From assembly GCF_000423165.1 (NCBI RefSeq), contig NZ_AUHL01000006.1, forward strand, positions 1 to 64,000: DNA of 64,000 bases, read 5' to 3'. Position numbers and translations under genes: made by a program. The notes under the pieces were generated by a model that was not told the DNA's origin, did not search any database, and saw only the letters and a program-made list of their open reading frames with translations. This DNA is from Pseudidiomarina sediminum DSM 21906. GTDB lineage: Bacteria; Pseudomonadota; Gammaproteobacteria; Enterobacterales; Alteromonadaceae. Positions 18,010 through 26,839 of the stretch are shown in pieces. Numbering within the stretch: the stretch's first letter is position 1; each line of letters begins with the position of its first letter.

Positions 18010-18993
18010 ATGGCACAAAGTAATCATTGGCAACTGATCCCATTTGAGAACTTTGAGCGCCCATCAGCGCCGGCAAGCACCGTCATACAACAAGCATGGT
18101 CGCATGTTCGGACGTTATTTGGCCGTACCGACAGCGACGAAACAGAGGATGTCGCGCAAGACTTTCCGCACTATCGTGAGTTTGCATTGCCGCCCGCTGT
18201 AGCTGCCATCGATGCCGCTTGGCAAGAAGCGACGGACGCGCCGCGTGTACGTTTTGTGATTAGTGCGCCGTTTAGTGGCACTGGCGCGGTCTTGCGCGCG
18301 TGGGCCGAACAGCACCACTACCGGACGATTACGCCACCTTCTATCGCGCAACTCAGTAGTGCCGATACCGAGCTGTGGTGGCAGCAACAGCAGGTAGGTG
18401 ATAGGCCATGGTTAATGGATGAGTTCTCTTCCTTTTGGCTACGCACCACCGAGCATTTAGCCTTTGTGCGGGCCTTGTTACCGCGCCTGTTACGTGGTGA
18501 GCTGGGGCAAGGCGTGGTGGTGATAGATAGTTGGACCTATGCTTTTTTGCAGCGTGCTTGGCCGCTAGCGCTGCCCCATTGTTATTGTTTCGCCGCAGCG
18601 ACACCAGAGTTGTTGCAACAAGTCGGTATCACTGCCAGTGATAAACAGCTCCGGAAGTTGACGGCGCAGGCGCGAGGCAATCTTGGCGTCGCGTTAGCCT
18701 TGTGGGCGGTGGCTCAAAGCAGTGACAAGCGCGCGCCGAGTTTACCGAGTGAGGCCGACGATAGCACCGCGTTTATTTTATATAGTTTGCTGTTGCATCA
18801 TGGTTTGCAAGGTGAGCATTTGCAGTGGGTTCTGCCCATGCTGGCGGCGGACCAATTGGACGTACAACTGTTACGGCTGCAACAGCATGGCGTGGTGGAA
18901 TACGACGATCAGGTTTGGCGTGTGACCGCCTATGCCTACCGTGAGGTCCGTGATTTTCTGAGCGGGCGCGGCTATTGGCTGGATGCATTCTAG
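18010..18993 (+). CDS. Unknown protein with a degenerate P-loop, upstream of mscS
   Basis: A 327-residue protein that I do not recognise. Residues 80-97 have the beta-strand, glycine loop and helix pattern of a P-loop (FVISAPFSGTGAVLRAW), but the Walker A lysine is missing. A Walker B-like strand follows (GVVVIDSW, Asp173). The C-terminal part (about 270-327) reads like a winged helix (QQHGVVEYDDQVWRV). This is the outline of an AAA/STAND-type ATPase, probably inactive in hydrolysis. There is no signal peptide or membrane helix. It lies ten bases ahead of an MscS channel gene and divergent from dgkA, so it is probably cotranscribed with the channel and may act on it. Confidence 0.75.
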   Translation: MAQSNHWQLIPFENFERPSAPASTVIQQAWSHVRTLFGRTDSDETEDVAQDFPHYREFALPPAVAAIDAAWQEATDAPRVRFVISAPFSGTGAVLRAWAEQHHYRTITPPSIAQLSSADTELWWQQQQVGDRPWLMDEFSSFWLRTTEHLAFVRALLPRLLRGELGQGVVVIDSWTYAFLQRAWPLALPHCYCFAAATPELLQQVGITASDKQLRKLTAQARGNLGVALALWAVAQSSDKRAPSLPSEADDSTAFILYSLLLHHGLQGEHLQWVLPMLAADQLDVQLLRLQQHGVVEYDDQVWRVTAYAYREVRDFLSGRGYWLDAF

Positions 18994-19003
18994 GAGCAGG
19001 GCA

Positions 19004-19822
19004 ATGAACGCAGAAAAGATTTTAGGTTTGTTCAAAGAGATCACCAGTGGTGTCTTGATTGAAATTGCCGTGGTGATTGTTGTCGCATTACTGGTGATCT
19101 GGCTTAGTCAGCGCTTGCTACCTTGGGTCGCGGAGCATTTGCATGGCAAGCAACGCTTGTTGGCCTTAGCGATGATTCCGACCATTCGCGTCATCGTGTT
19201 TATTGTCGCTTTTATTTGGATTGTTCCCTTGGTGATTGAACCAAGCATGCAGAATATGGTGGCTATTTTAGGTGCTGCCGGGTTAGCGATCGGTTTTGCC
19301 TTGAAAGACTATGTCAGTAGCCTCATCGCCGGGATCGTTGCCGTATACGAGTTACCTTATCGTCCCGGCGATTGGATAGAGGTGGAAGGTACGTACGGAG
19401 AAGTGAAGCATATTGGCATGCGTGCGGTCGAAATCGTGACCCCGGACGATACCGTGGTATTCATACCGCACTTGAAGTTGTGGTCAAACTTAATTCATAA
19501 CGCCAACAATGGCGGGCCAAGCTTAATGGTGGTCGTGAATTTTTACCTGGAGCCCGAGCACGATGCGAATCGCGTCAAACACTTGTTGGAAGATGTCGCC
19601 TTGACCAGCCCTTATGTGCAACTGGCCAAGCCGATCGTCGTGATTGCGTTTGAAGAGCCGTGGGGCACTCACTACAAGCTGAAGGCCTACCCCATCGATC
19701 CGCGCCAACAATTCCAGTTTATGACCGATTTAACGGCCCGCGGCAAACAAGGGCTGCGGGCATTACCGGTTAAGTTTGCGCAGCTGTCACCAGAGCACGT
19801 TGTTCAGGCAACCCCATGCTAA
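19004..19822 (+). CDS. mscS: Small-conductance mechanosensitive channel (MscS family)
   Basis: A 272-residue inner-membrane channel that opens on membrane tension to release solutes. Two N-terminal helices (about 18-38 and 55-80) are followed by the pore helix (MVAILGAAGLAIGFALKDYVSSLIAG). Then comes the beta domain with RPGDWIEVEGTYGEVKHIGMRAVEI and a C-terminal alpha/beta domain. The start at 19004 has AGGAG eight bases upstream; an earlier one at 18983 would overlap the preceding gene. The 3' end overlaps the convergent acyltransferase gene by 53 bases. The gene directly upstream encodes a P-loop-like protein of unknown function. Confidence 0.92.
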   Translation: MNAEKILGLFKEITSGVLIEIAVVIVVALLVIWLSQRLLPWVAEHLHGKQRLLALAMIPTIRVIVFIVAFIWIVPLVIEPSMQNMVAILGAAGLAIGFALKDYVSSLIAGIVAVYELPYRPGDWIEVEGTYGEVKHIGMRAVEIVTPDDTVVFIPHLKLWSNLIHNANNGGPSLMVVVNFYLEPEHDANRVKHLLEDVALTSPYVQLAKPIVVIAFEEPWGTHYKLKAYPIDPRQQFQFMTDLTARGKQGLRALPVKFAQLSPEHVVQATPC

Positions 19823-20828
19823 GCACATAGGGCATGGCTTCACTTTGCCCTTGCACGAAGCTGGTTTTGTCGGTGATGCCCTGCCAGCCGATCGCAATCA
19901 GCGCTTGTGCAACGGCGCCACCCAAACCGCTACCAGGGCCTAGCAAGATAATATGATCGGGGGCAAACTCTTTGACAGCCACTTGGATGGCTTTGCTGAA
20001 GTCATAGGTTTCAGTGACTTGGTGACCCAGTGTGTACTGCTGCAGCGCGCGCGCATCAACACTCGGCGTTAGCCATTGGTAGCCACGTCCATCGATAAGC
20101 GGTGTTTGCGGCATTTGAAAGGCGGCGATCGGCCAGGTTTCTTGGGCAGCTTGTGCTGCTTCAGCCATGAGCGAGGTGTGAAATGCCGCATGGCCGGGCA
20201 ACACCATGGGAAAGCGCTCGTCTACTTTCGGTAAGTCACGCACGGCGGCACTGCAGGCTTCTTCTGTGCCAGCTAAGACCGCATAACCACCATAGTTAAT
20301 CGAGCGCATCAGGGTGTTTGGATAGGCCGCTAGCTGCCCCTCAACGGCTGCTTCGCGCTGAGCATCGGGGCGCCACTGGTCATCGACCGTTGGGTAGATG
20401 AACTGCGCTCCAGCACCGCCTGCCGTTAATTGCGCCATGCTTGTGACCAACCGAGTGGCGGTACTAATTGACCAGGCTTCGGCGCAAGCCATGGCGGTGT
20501 ACCAGCCCATTGAGTTCCCGGTAATGGCAACGACCTCAAACTGCTCGCGGTCAATACTTAAAAAATCAAGGTAACCAGCAGCGTAGATCAATGCTGCGGC
20601 ATGTTCTGCTTTTTGATGCAGCGACGATTTAAACCCTTTGGCTTGGTCTAGCTCGGTGACGGTGGCAAGTCCGAGTGCGGCGCGTTCGGCATCAATGCGC
20701 GCGAGGGTAGATTTTAAATCTTCTTTTATTTTCGGCGAAGATGAGGCGATGTTCGCGTAGATCGACCCAAGTTCTGGTTTGTTGTAGGTGCCGCGTCCAG
20801 GGCACACGACTAATGCTGTTTTTTTCAT
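19770..20828 (-). CDS. Acyltransferase of the FabD (malonyl-CoA:ACP transacylase) superfamily
   Basis: A 352-residue cytoplasmic protein. The nucleophile elbow is ITGNSMGWYTA with Ser106, where FabD usually has GHSLGE. The second catalytic histidine fits His217 in HAAFHTSLM, and a late ILLGPGSGLGG block is typical of the fold. The N terminus (ALVVCPGRGTYNKPELG) departs from normal FabD, and the usual GHS His and the Arg region are altered, so the acyl donor may not be malonyl-CoA. It overlaps the upstream E1 gene by four bases and is therefore part of its operon. The housekeeping fabD should lie elsewhere with fabH/fabG. Confidence 0.82.
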   Translation of the reverse strand: MKKTALVVCPGRGTYNKPELGSIYANIASSSPKIKEDLKSTLARIDAERAALGLATVTELDQAKGFKSSLHQKAEHAAALIYAAGYLDFLSIDREQFEVVAITGNSMGWYTAMACAEAWSISTATRLVTSMAQLTAGGAGAQFIYPTVDDQWRPDAQREAAVEGQLAAYPNTLMRSINYGGYAVLAGTEEACSAAVRDLPKVDERFPMVLPGHAAFHTSLMAEAAQAAQETWPIAAFQMPQTPLIDGRGYQWLTPSVDARALQQYTLGHQVTETYDFSKAIQVAVKEFAPDHIILLGPGSGLGGAVAQALIAIGWQGITDKTSFVQGQSEAMPYVLSMGLPEQRALVTAAQT

Positions 20829-23026
20829 GCCGGATCTCCCTGCAACATTGCCTTGGCGGTGGTGACGATGCCGTCTGCGGATGGTAAGACCGTGTAAGCG
20901 GCTTTGCCAAGCGGAATAAAGCTGTCTTCAGCAGTGATGCGCTGCACGCTAAAGCGTTGCGGGTAGTGTTCATACAGTGCAGTCATCAATTCTTCGCTGA
21001 GTGAGCCGCGCCGACGACACTCATCGACAATTAAGATGCGCTTGCTATTACCAAGCGCAGCGACAATTTTGTCGACATGTAATGGCACTAAACAGCGGAT
21101 GTCGAGCACGCGCACGCGATGTCCTGCCGCGGTAAGCTTGGCATGCGCTTGGCGGCTCAGGTAATAGCCGTTGCCGTAGGAAATAATGGCCAAATCTTCA
21201 CCGTCATCATGTACCGCCGGCACACCCAACTCTGGGACGGGTGTGGTTGGCTCTGGATAGGTATTGAGCCAGCCACCGTCGCCTTCTTGGTGAAGGTCGC
21301 GTGTCATATACAACGCAATAGGTTCAAGCATGATCACCACGCGTTGCTCGATAGCGGCCAATTGCACTGCTTGGCGCATCAATAATGCACCATCGTGACC
21401 GTTCGATGGACACAACACGATAACCCCGGGAATATCGCGGAACACGGCGAAGGAGTTGTCGTTGTGGAAGTGACCCCCAAAGCCTTTTTGATAGGCCAGG
21501 CCAGCGATGCGGATCACCATAGGGTTGGTGTATTGACCGTCCGAGAAAAAGGACAAGGTTGCCGCTTCGCCACGAATCTGGTCTTCAGCATTGTGCACGT
21601 AGGCGAGGAACTGAATCTCGGGCATCGCAATAAAGCCTTGCTGTGCCATGCCGATGGCCAAACCAAGAATACTTTGCTCATCAAGCACGGTGTTGAGCAC
21701 TCGGTTGGGGCCAAACGCTTCCATAAGGTGCTGGGTCACATGGTAAACCCCGCCCTTCTTGGCAATGTCTTCACCGCACATAACAATGTTGCCGTATTGC
21801 GCCATCAGATCATGCAAGGACCAATTCAGCAGCTTGGCCAAGTGTTGCGGTTTGGCAAGGTTATGTTTATCGAAATTGAACAGTTGCTGGCGCTGCGCTT
21901 CACTGGGCAACGCTGGCTGCACGGCCTCGTTGCGTGGTGGCACGATAGAGCGCATCACTTGTGCTGCGTCCGTAAGTTTGGGTTGCTGCGCAGCGTGGTT
22001 CGCAATGCGGGCAATACGCTGCTGTTGCCGACGAATATGTGCAACCAGCGTGGTGGTGGTAAACAAATCTCGACTGATTAGCGCGGCACAGCTGTACAGC
22101 AGCGGATCGCGCTCGGCATCGCGGGCAATTTCTTGCTTGCTACGATACGCCACTTCAGCATCGGCGCCGGCGTGTCCAAACAAACGAATGGTGCGTAGGT
22201 GCAATACCGCAGGTTTGCGTTTGTGACGGACATAATCAGCGGCTTGCTGGGCGACCAAGTAGGTTTCTGCAAGATTGCTACCGTCGGCAAAAAAGTATTT
22301 GAGCGCCGGTCGCTGGCTAAGTTGTTGCTGAATCCAGCCCTGCGGCGTATGCGTAGAGATACCGAGTCCGTTGTCTTCGCACACCAACAACAGCGGCATA
22401 GGTATTTGCTGGTAGGCGGCCCAACTGGCCGAGTTAATGGCACCTAGTGCGGTCGAGTGGTTTGCCGAGGCATCGCCAAAGCTACAAACGGCAATGGCAT
22501 CGTGCGGCCAAGTGCCTTGGTGCTGCAAACGTTTCGATAAGCCCAGTGCAAAGGCTGTCCCCATTGCCTTAGGTACGTGCGAGGCAATGGTGCTGGTTTG
22601 CGGTGGCACGTGTAAGTCGAGACTACCCAGAACTTTGTGGCGGCCCCCAGAAATCGGATCGGCGCTTGAGGCTGCGAAGCTAAGCAACATATCGTATAGC
22701 GGTGTGGTACCTGCTTTTTGCTTGGCACGCTGGACAAAAAAAGCGCCGCTGCGATAGTGCAAAAACGCTGGGTCATTCACCCTTAGTGCTTTGGCGACAG
22801 CTGCGTTGGCCTCATGACCGGAGCTACCAATGGTGTAGAAACTTTGTCCGGCCGCTTGCATTAAACGGGATTGTAAGTCCAACAAGCGACTGGCTAATTG
22901 CGAGTCAAACAGCTCAACTAACTCGGCATCATTGAGAATACCACCCGCGGCTTGCGCGCGTGGCAATTGGTGTTGTTCGATACGCTGGATAAAGTCCACC
23001 AGCCATGGGTGCATAGCAGCAGCCAT
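20825..23026 (-). CDS. Fused alpha/beta E1 component of a 2-oxoacid dehydrogenase
   Basis: A 733-residue thiamine diphosphate enzyme with both E1 subunits in one chain. The alpha part (about 1-350) has the FYTIGSSGHEANAAV and HYRSGAFF segments and the ThDP motif GDASANHSTALGAINSASW ending in CEDNG. The beta part (about 400-733) has GEDIAKKGGVYHVTQHL, VLDEQSILGLAIGMAQQG, MPEIQFLAYVHNAEDQIRG and the late VDECRRRGSLSEEL. The start at 23026 has GGAGG upstream. It lies between glutaryl-CoA dehydrogenase and a FabD-like gene. No E2 or E3 gene is nearby. The neighbourhood hints at 2-oxoadipate or a branched 2-oxoacid as substrate; this is inference. Confidence 0.88.
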   Translation of the reverse strand: MAAAMHPWLVDFIQRIEQHQLPRAQAAGGILNDAELVELFDSQLASRLLDLQSRLMQAAGQSFYTIGSSGHEANAAVAKALRVNDPAFLHYRSGAFFVQRAKQKAGTTPLYDMLLSFAASSADPISGGRHKVLGSLDLHVPPQTSTIASHVPKAMGTAFALGLSKRLQHQGTWPHDAIAVCSFGDASANHSTALGAINSASWAAYQQIPMPLLLVCEDNGLGISTHTPQGWIQQQLSQRPALKYFFADGSNLAETYLVAQQAADYVRHKRKPAVLHLRTIRLFGHAGADAEVAYRSKQEIARDAERDPLLYSCAALISRDLFTTTTLVAHIRRQQQRIARIANHAAQQPKLTDAAQVMRSIVPPRNEAVQPALPSEAQRQQLFNFDKHNLAKPQHLAKLLNWSLHDLMAQYGNIVMCGEDIAKKGGVYHVTQHLMEAFGPNRVLNTVLDEQSILGLAIGMAQQGFIAMPEIQFLAYVHNAEDQIRGEAATLSFFSDGQYTNPMVIRIAGLAYQKGFGGHFHNDNSFAVFRDIPGVIVLCPSNGHDGALLMRQAVQLAAIEQRVVIMLEPIALYMTRDLHQEGDGGWLNTYPEPTTPVPELGVPAVHDDGEDLAIISYGNGYYLSRQAHAKLTAAGHRVRVLDIRCLVPLHVDKIVAALGNSKRILIVDECRRRGSLSEELMTALYEHYPQRFSVQRITAEDSFIPLGKAAYTVLPSADGIVTTAKAMLQGDPA

Positions 23027-23063
23027 AAACGCCTCCGTTCCGTAGTTCGCGTTGCGCGGTGAC

Positions 23064-24242
23064 TTAGCCGCTAAAAGCTTGGAGCCCAGTTTGCGCACGG
23101 CCTAAAATCAAGGCATGCACATCGTGTGTTCCTTCGTAGGTATTCACCGCTTCGAGATTCATAACATGACGAATCACGTGATACTCATCGGCAATACCGT
23201 TCCCGCCATGCATGTCACGGGCGATGCGCGCAATATCGAGGGCCTTGCCGCACGAATTTCGCTTGATCAAGGAGATGGTTTCAGGAGGCAGTTGGCCGGC
23301 ATCCATCAGACGTCCGGCTTGTAAACAACTGAGCAAGCCAATGCTGATTTCAGTTTGCATATCGGCCAGTTTCTTTTGGATCAACTGGGTCGCGGCTAAT
23401 GGACGATCAAATTGTTTGCGGTCAAGTGTGTATTGGCGCGCCGCATGCCAGCAGAATTCAGCAGCACCGAGCGAGCCCCAAGCAATGCCGTAACGGGCTT
23501 TGTTAAGGCAGCCAAAGGGACCTTTTAAGCCGCTGACATTGGGCAAGATTGCAGACTCTGGCACTTCCACGTTATCCATGACAATTTCGCCGGTGATCGA
23601 TGCACGTAGCGAGAATTTACCGTCAATTTTAGGTGCAGAAAGGCCTTTCATGCCCTTTTCTAAGACAAAGCCACGGATGTCGCCATCGAGTTTGGCCCAA
23701 ACCACGAAAACATCGGCGATAGGAGAGTTGGTGATCCACATTTTACTGCCTTTGAGCACGTAGCCGCCGTCAATTTTCTTCGCCGTAGTGCGCATGCCAG
23801 CAGGATCTGAGCCCGCGTCCGGTTCGGTGAGACCAAAACAGCCCACCCATTCGCCACTGGCGAGTTTCGGGAGGTACTTTTGGCGTTGCTCTTCACTGCC
23901 ATAGGCATAAATGGGGTGCATGACAAGGGATGACTGTACACTCATCGCACTACGGTAGCCGCTATCGACACGCTCGACTTCACGAGCAACGAGACCGTAG
24001 CAAACATAATTCACATTGGAGCAGCCATATTCCTCTGGCAAGGTTGCTCCAAGCAAGCCTAACTCGCCGAGTTCATTCATAATTTCGCGGTCAAAGCGCT
24101 CTTCACGGTTGGCAGTCAGTACCCGCGGCATTAGCCGCTCTTGGCAATACTGGTGTGCGGTATCGCGGATCATCCGCTCTTCTTCAGTGAGCATTGCGCT
24201 AAATTGAAACGGGTCTTGCCAATCAAAAGGAAAACGAGCCAT
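23064..24242 (-). CDS. gcdH: Glutaryl-CoA dehydrogenase
   Basis: A 392-residue FAD enzyme that oxidises and decarboxylates glutaryl-CoA to crotonyl-CoA in lysine and tryptophan breakdown. The [16 protein letters not shown] flavin/substrate block, [29 protein letters not shown] and the catalytic Glu in [20 protein letters not shown] closely follow the human enzyme, which separates it from short-chain acyl-CoA dehydrogenases. The ATG at 24242 has GAGG before it and is preferred over a TTG at 24254. It is first in the minus-strand operon and divergent from a LysR gene. Confidence 0.93.
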   Translation of the reverse strand: MARFPFDWQDPFQFSAMLTEEERMIRDTAHQYCQERLMPRVLTANREERFDREIMNELGELGLLGATLPEEYGCSNVNYVCYGLVAREVERVDSGYRSAMSVQSSLVMHPIYAYGSEEQRQKYLPKLASGEWVGCFGLTEPDAGSDPAGMRTTAKKIDGGYVLKGSKMWITNSPIADVFVVWAKLDGDIRGFVLEKGMKGLSAPKIDGKFSLRASITGEIVMDNVEVPESAILPNVSGLKGPFGCLNKARYGIAWGSLGAAEFCWHAARQYTLDRKQFDRPLAATQLIQKKLADMQTEISIGLLSCLQAGRLMDAGQLPPETISLIKRNSCGKALDIARIARDMHGGNGIADEYHVIRHVMNLEAVNTYEGTHDVHALILGRAQTGLQAFSG

Positions 24243-24348
24243 TGCATACCTCAAATCAGATCAATTGTTGTTGTTTGTTTTGCCACTGTACGATGAAATA
24301 ACGTAAAGTTAAACGATATAAAAATTAGAGAAGGCATAGTTTAAAGCT

Positions 24349-25200
24349 ATGGATATTCGTCAGCTTCAATACTTCGTAGCGGTGTACGACGAAGGCAGCA
24401 TTAGTGCTGCCGCGCGCGCCTGCAATGTGGCACAACCGAGTCTTTCAAAAGCGTTACAACAACTTGAGGATGAACTGCGCGTGCAGCTGTTTGTGCGGCA
24501 GTCACGCGGTGTGACTCCAACCGAAGACGGCGAACGCCTTTACGGTCATGCTGGGCGCATGCTGAGTCAAATGCAGTCGCTGCGGGCGTCATTTCGCCAT
24601 AGTGTGACGCGCGTGCAATTTCGGCTTGGCTTAATTCGTGCGTTAGGGGTTGAACGGATGAGTCAGTTGCTTCGCGAGTTCACGACCGGTGTGGATGGGT
24701 TGGAGCTGCATTTGGTGGAACCTGATGATGAAGCGGACGCGCGGATCATCACGCCACGCATGCTCAAAGCTGGGGAACAGTTCCTGCCTATTTGGCATGA
24801 CCGTTTTGTGGTTGCTCTACCTGCCGGGCATCCGCTGGCCTTGCAAGAAGAAATTGCGTTGGCGCAAATGCAACACTTAGCGGTGATCAAGCGCACGCCA
24901 TGTGAAGCTTGGTCAATGCTGTACCCGGAGCTTGTCCGACAAGGCATTCAACCTGACATTCGTGCTGACATCCATACCATCGAGTATGCGCTGGGACTGG
25001 TGTCAGCCGGTGTTGGATGTGCCTTAGCCCCTGATCTTGACTCGCTCCGCGAACGGCAGGACATCGTCTTGCGACCGCTGGCGGATATTGCCTTAGAGCG
25101 CACCATTGGGTTAGCTTACCCGCGCAACCATAGCGACGCTGGGCCGCTTGGTTGGCTGCAGCATGTGTGTCGGCAGACCGCTTTACAGCAGTCGAATTAA
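24349..25200 (+). CDS. LysR family transcriptional regulator
   Basis: A 283-residue regulator. The N-terminal winged helix (MDIRQLQYFVAVYDEGSISAAARACNVAQPSLSKALQQLE as domain, residues 1-60) and a substrate-binding domain (about 90-283) are clear. It is divergent from gcdH across 106 bases. LysR regulators in this position usually control the adjacent glutaryl-CoA operon, and the gap contains the T-rich and A-rich half-sites expected of a LysR target, though I could not fix one with confidence. The ligand is unknown, perhaps glutarate or glutaryl-CoA. Confidence 0.92.
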   Translation: MDIRQLQYFVAVYDEGSISAAARACNVAQPSLSKALQQLEDELRVQLFVRQSRGVTPTEDGERLYGHAGRMLSQMQSLRASFRHSVTRVQFRLGLIRALGVERMSQLLREFTTGVDGLELHLVEPDDEADARIITPRMLKAGEQFLPIWHDRFVVALPAGHPLALQEEIALAQMQHLAVIKRTPCEAWSMLYPELVRQGIQPDIRADIHTIEYALGLVSAGVGCALAPDLDSLRERQDIVLRPLADIALERTIGLAYPRNHSDAGPLGWLQHVCRQTALQQSN

Positions 25201-25391
25201 TCAGCGACCAAGGTCATGCAGTCGACAGGACACACCGGAATGCAGGCAGGTTCATCATAGTAACCTTCACATTCGGTACACTTGTCTTTGTTCACCACGT
25301 AGTGCGCAGAGCCCATTTCAATGGCTTCATTAGGACACTCGGGTACGCACATATCACAGTTAATACAATCACTATCAATGACAACTGGCAT
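25197..25391 (-). CDS. yfhL: YfhL-type 2[4Fe-4S] ferredoxin
   Basis: A 64-residue ferredoxin with two cluster motifs: CINCDMCVPECP and a second one stretched by an insertion (CTECEGYYDEPACIPVCPVDC), which is characteristic of the YfhL/Alvin type. It overlaps the start region of the trhP stop by 17 bases and ends opposite the stop of lysR. YfhL is known to be needed with TrhP for prephenate-dependent hydroxylation of tRNA uridine 34. Its linkage to trhP here supports that pairing directly. Confidence 0.93.
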   Translation of the reverse strand: MPVVIDSDCINCDMCVPECPNEAIEMGSAHYVVNKDKCTECEGYYDEPACIPVCPVDCMTLVAD

Positions 25392-26721
25392 CAGTGATCT
25401 CCTTTATTGCGATGGTTTCAACCGGTTGAGGTTTCGGTAGTTCTTTGATCAGCATGGCAACGGCCCGCTCTTCCGCAGCTAAGGTCACCGGCAGACGTAA
25501 ACAGACCTGATGGCCTGAACCTGGGGCACGGGTAATGACTTCGCCGTCTTTGCTGTGCAGGTCATTTAAGGTAAACCGCACGTTGCCAGAGGGCTTCATC
25601 AGAATCAGGGTGTCGCCGCAGCTGAAAGCGTTTTTTACATCAACCAGCACGCTTTGTTGGTTGGTCGCCGCAATGGCACCAACGAGCAGCTGTTCACCAT
25701 GACTGTGGCTGGTTTGATAGTTTTGCAGCTCACTGGGCACATGGCGGCGTAAGAAACCTTCGGTAAAGCCGCGGTTTGCCATGCCTTCTAAATCGGCCAA
25801 CAGTTGCGGGTTAAATGGGCGTCCTGCCACTGCATCATCAATGGCTTGGCGATACACTTGCGCGGTGCGGGCAACGTAATAGGTTGATTTGGTGCGCCCT
25901 TCAATTTTCAAACTATGAATGCCCATCTCGGTGAGCGCTTGTACGTGCTGCACGCCGCGTAGGTCTTTGGAGTTCATGATGTAAGTGCCATGAATGTCCT
26001 CATCCATGAGCATCAGCTCACCGGGACGTTGTGGCTCTTCGAGCAAGACCGGGCGGTCGATAGGACCAAACTGACCGACCTCATCTTCGACCGCATCATG
26101 CACTTTGTAGGGCCAGCGACAGGCGTTGGTGCAGGCACCTTGGTTCGGATCGCGTTTATTGATATACCCAGAAAGTAAGCAACGGCCGGAATAGGCCATG
26201 CACAGAGCGCCATGGACAAAGACTTCAAGCTCCATTTCTGGGCACTTTCGTCGAATTTCAGCGATCTCTTTGACATCCAACTCACGAGAAAGAATGACCC
26301 GGGTGACACCAAGCTGATGCCAAAATTTTACCGCGGCCCAGTTCACTGTGTTGGCTTGCACGGATAAATGCAGCGCTTGTTGTGGGTAGTGCTCGCGCAG
26401 CAAATAGATGATGCCGGGGTCAGAAACGATCAGCGCATCTGGCTGCATCGCAACGACTGGCGCCATGTCTTCAACGAAGGTTTTTAGTTTGGCGTTGTGG
26501 GGCGCGAGGTTGACCACCACATAGAATTTTTTCCCTTGCGCATGGGCTTCGTCGATCCCCACTTTTAAGGTGGCGAGATCAAAGCTGTTGTTGCGCACGC
26601 GCAGGCTATAGCGCGGCTGACCGGCATAGACTGCATCGGCACCATAGGCAAACGCCATCCGCATGGCGTCTAAACTACCGGCTGGACTAAGGAGTTCTGG
26701 GGCTTGAAAAGGTTCTGTCAT
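25375..26721 (-). CDS. trhP: TrhP (YegQ), tRNA uridine-34 hydroxylation protein, U32 family
   Basis: A 448-residue protein of the U32 peptidase family that makes 5-hydroxyuridine at tRNA position 34 without oxygen, using prephenate. The opening APELLSPAGSLDAMRMAFAYGADAVYAG, the EVFVHGALCMAYSGRCLLSGYI block with iron-sulfur cysteines, the NQGACTNACRWPY segment and the KIEGRTKSTYYVA block are family hallmarks. The ATG at 26721 is preferred over a GTG at 26787 because the latter lies upstream of the likely -10 element. The ribosome-binding site is weak. It is followed by yfhL with overlap and preceded by a perfect FNR box. Confidence 0.93.
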   Translation of the reverse strand: MTEPFQAPELLSPAGSLDAMRMAFAYGADAVYAGQPRYSLRVRNNSFDLATLKVGIDEAHAQGKKFYVVVNLAPHNAKLKTFVEDMAPVVAMQPDALIVSDPGIIYLLREHYPQQALHLSVQANTVNWAAVKFWHQLGVTRVILSRELDVKEIAEIRRKCPEMELEVFVHGALCMAYSGRCLLSGYINKRDPNQGACTNACRWPYKVHDAVEDEVGQFGPIDRPVLLEEPQRPGELMLMDEDIHGTYIMNSKDLRGVQHVQALTEMGIHSLKIEGRTKSTYYVARTAQVYRQAIDDAVAGRPFNPQLLADLEGMANRGFTEGFLRRHVPSELQNYQTSHSHGEQLLVGAIAATNQQSVLVDVKNAFSCGDTLILMKPSGNVRFTLNDLHSKDGEVITRAPGSGHQVCLRLPVTLAAEERAVAMLIKELPKPQPVETIAIKEITDASCH

Positions 26722-26757
26722 AAGATTGATTACGCGACGTTGCTCTATTACTTTTGG

Positions 26758-26806
26758 ACGGATTATTTTAGAATCTCCTGAAGTCACGAATATTGATCGT
26801 GATCAA
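26758..26806 (-). promoter_or_regulatory. FNR box and class II promoter of trhP
   Basis: TTGATCGTGATCAA at 26793-26806 is a perfect match to the FNR consensus TTGAT-N4-ATCAA. On the minus strand TAAAAT at 26765-26770 can serve as a -10, giving a start near 26758. The box centre is then at -41.5, the exact spacing of FNR-activated class II promoters, and leaves a leader of about 37 nt before trhP. The same box lies 34 bases before the tpm start on the plus strand, where no good -10 fits. Start site and activation are inferred. Confidence 0.78.
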
Positions 26807-26839
26807 AGATCACAGGATCGCTAGGTAAAGGAGCTTTTC

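Noticed and set aside
21395-22081. A 228-codon open frame on the plus strand opposite the E1 gene
   Set aside because: It lies wholly inside the minus-strand E1 gene, whose motifs are clear. The antisense frame has no recognisable domain.
26721-26787. GTG at 26787 as start of trhP
   Set aside because: It would be upstream of the likely -10 element of an FNR-dependent promoter and adds 22 residues not typical of the family.
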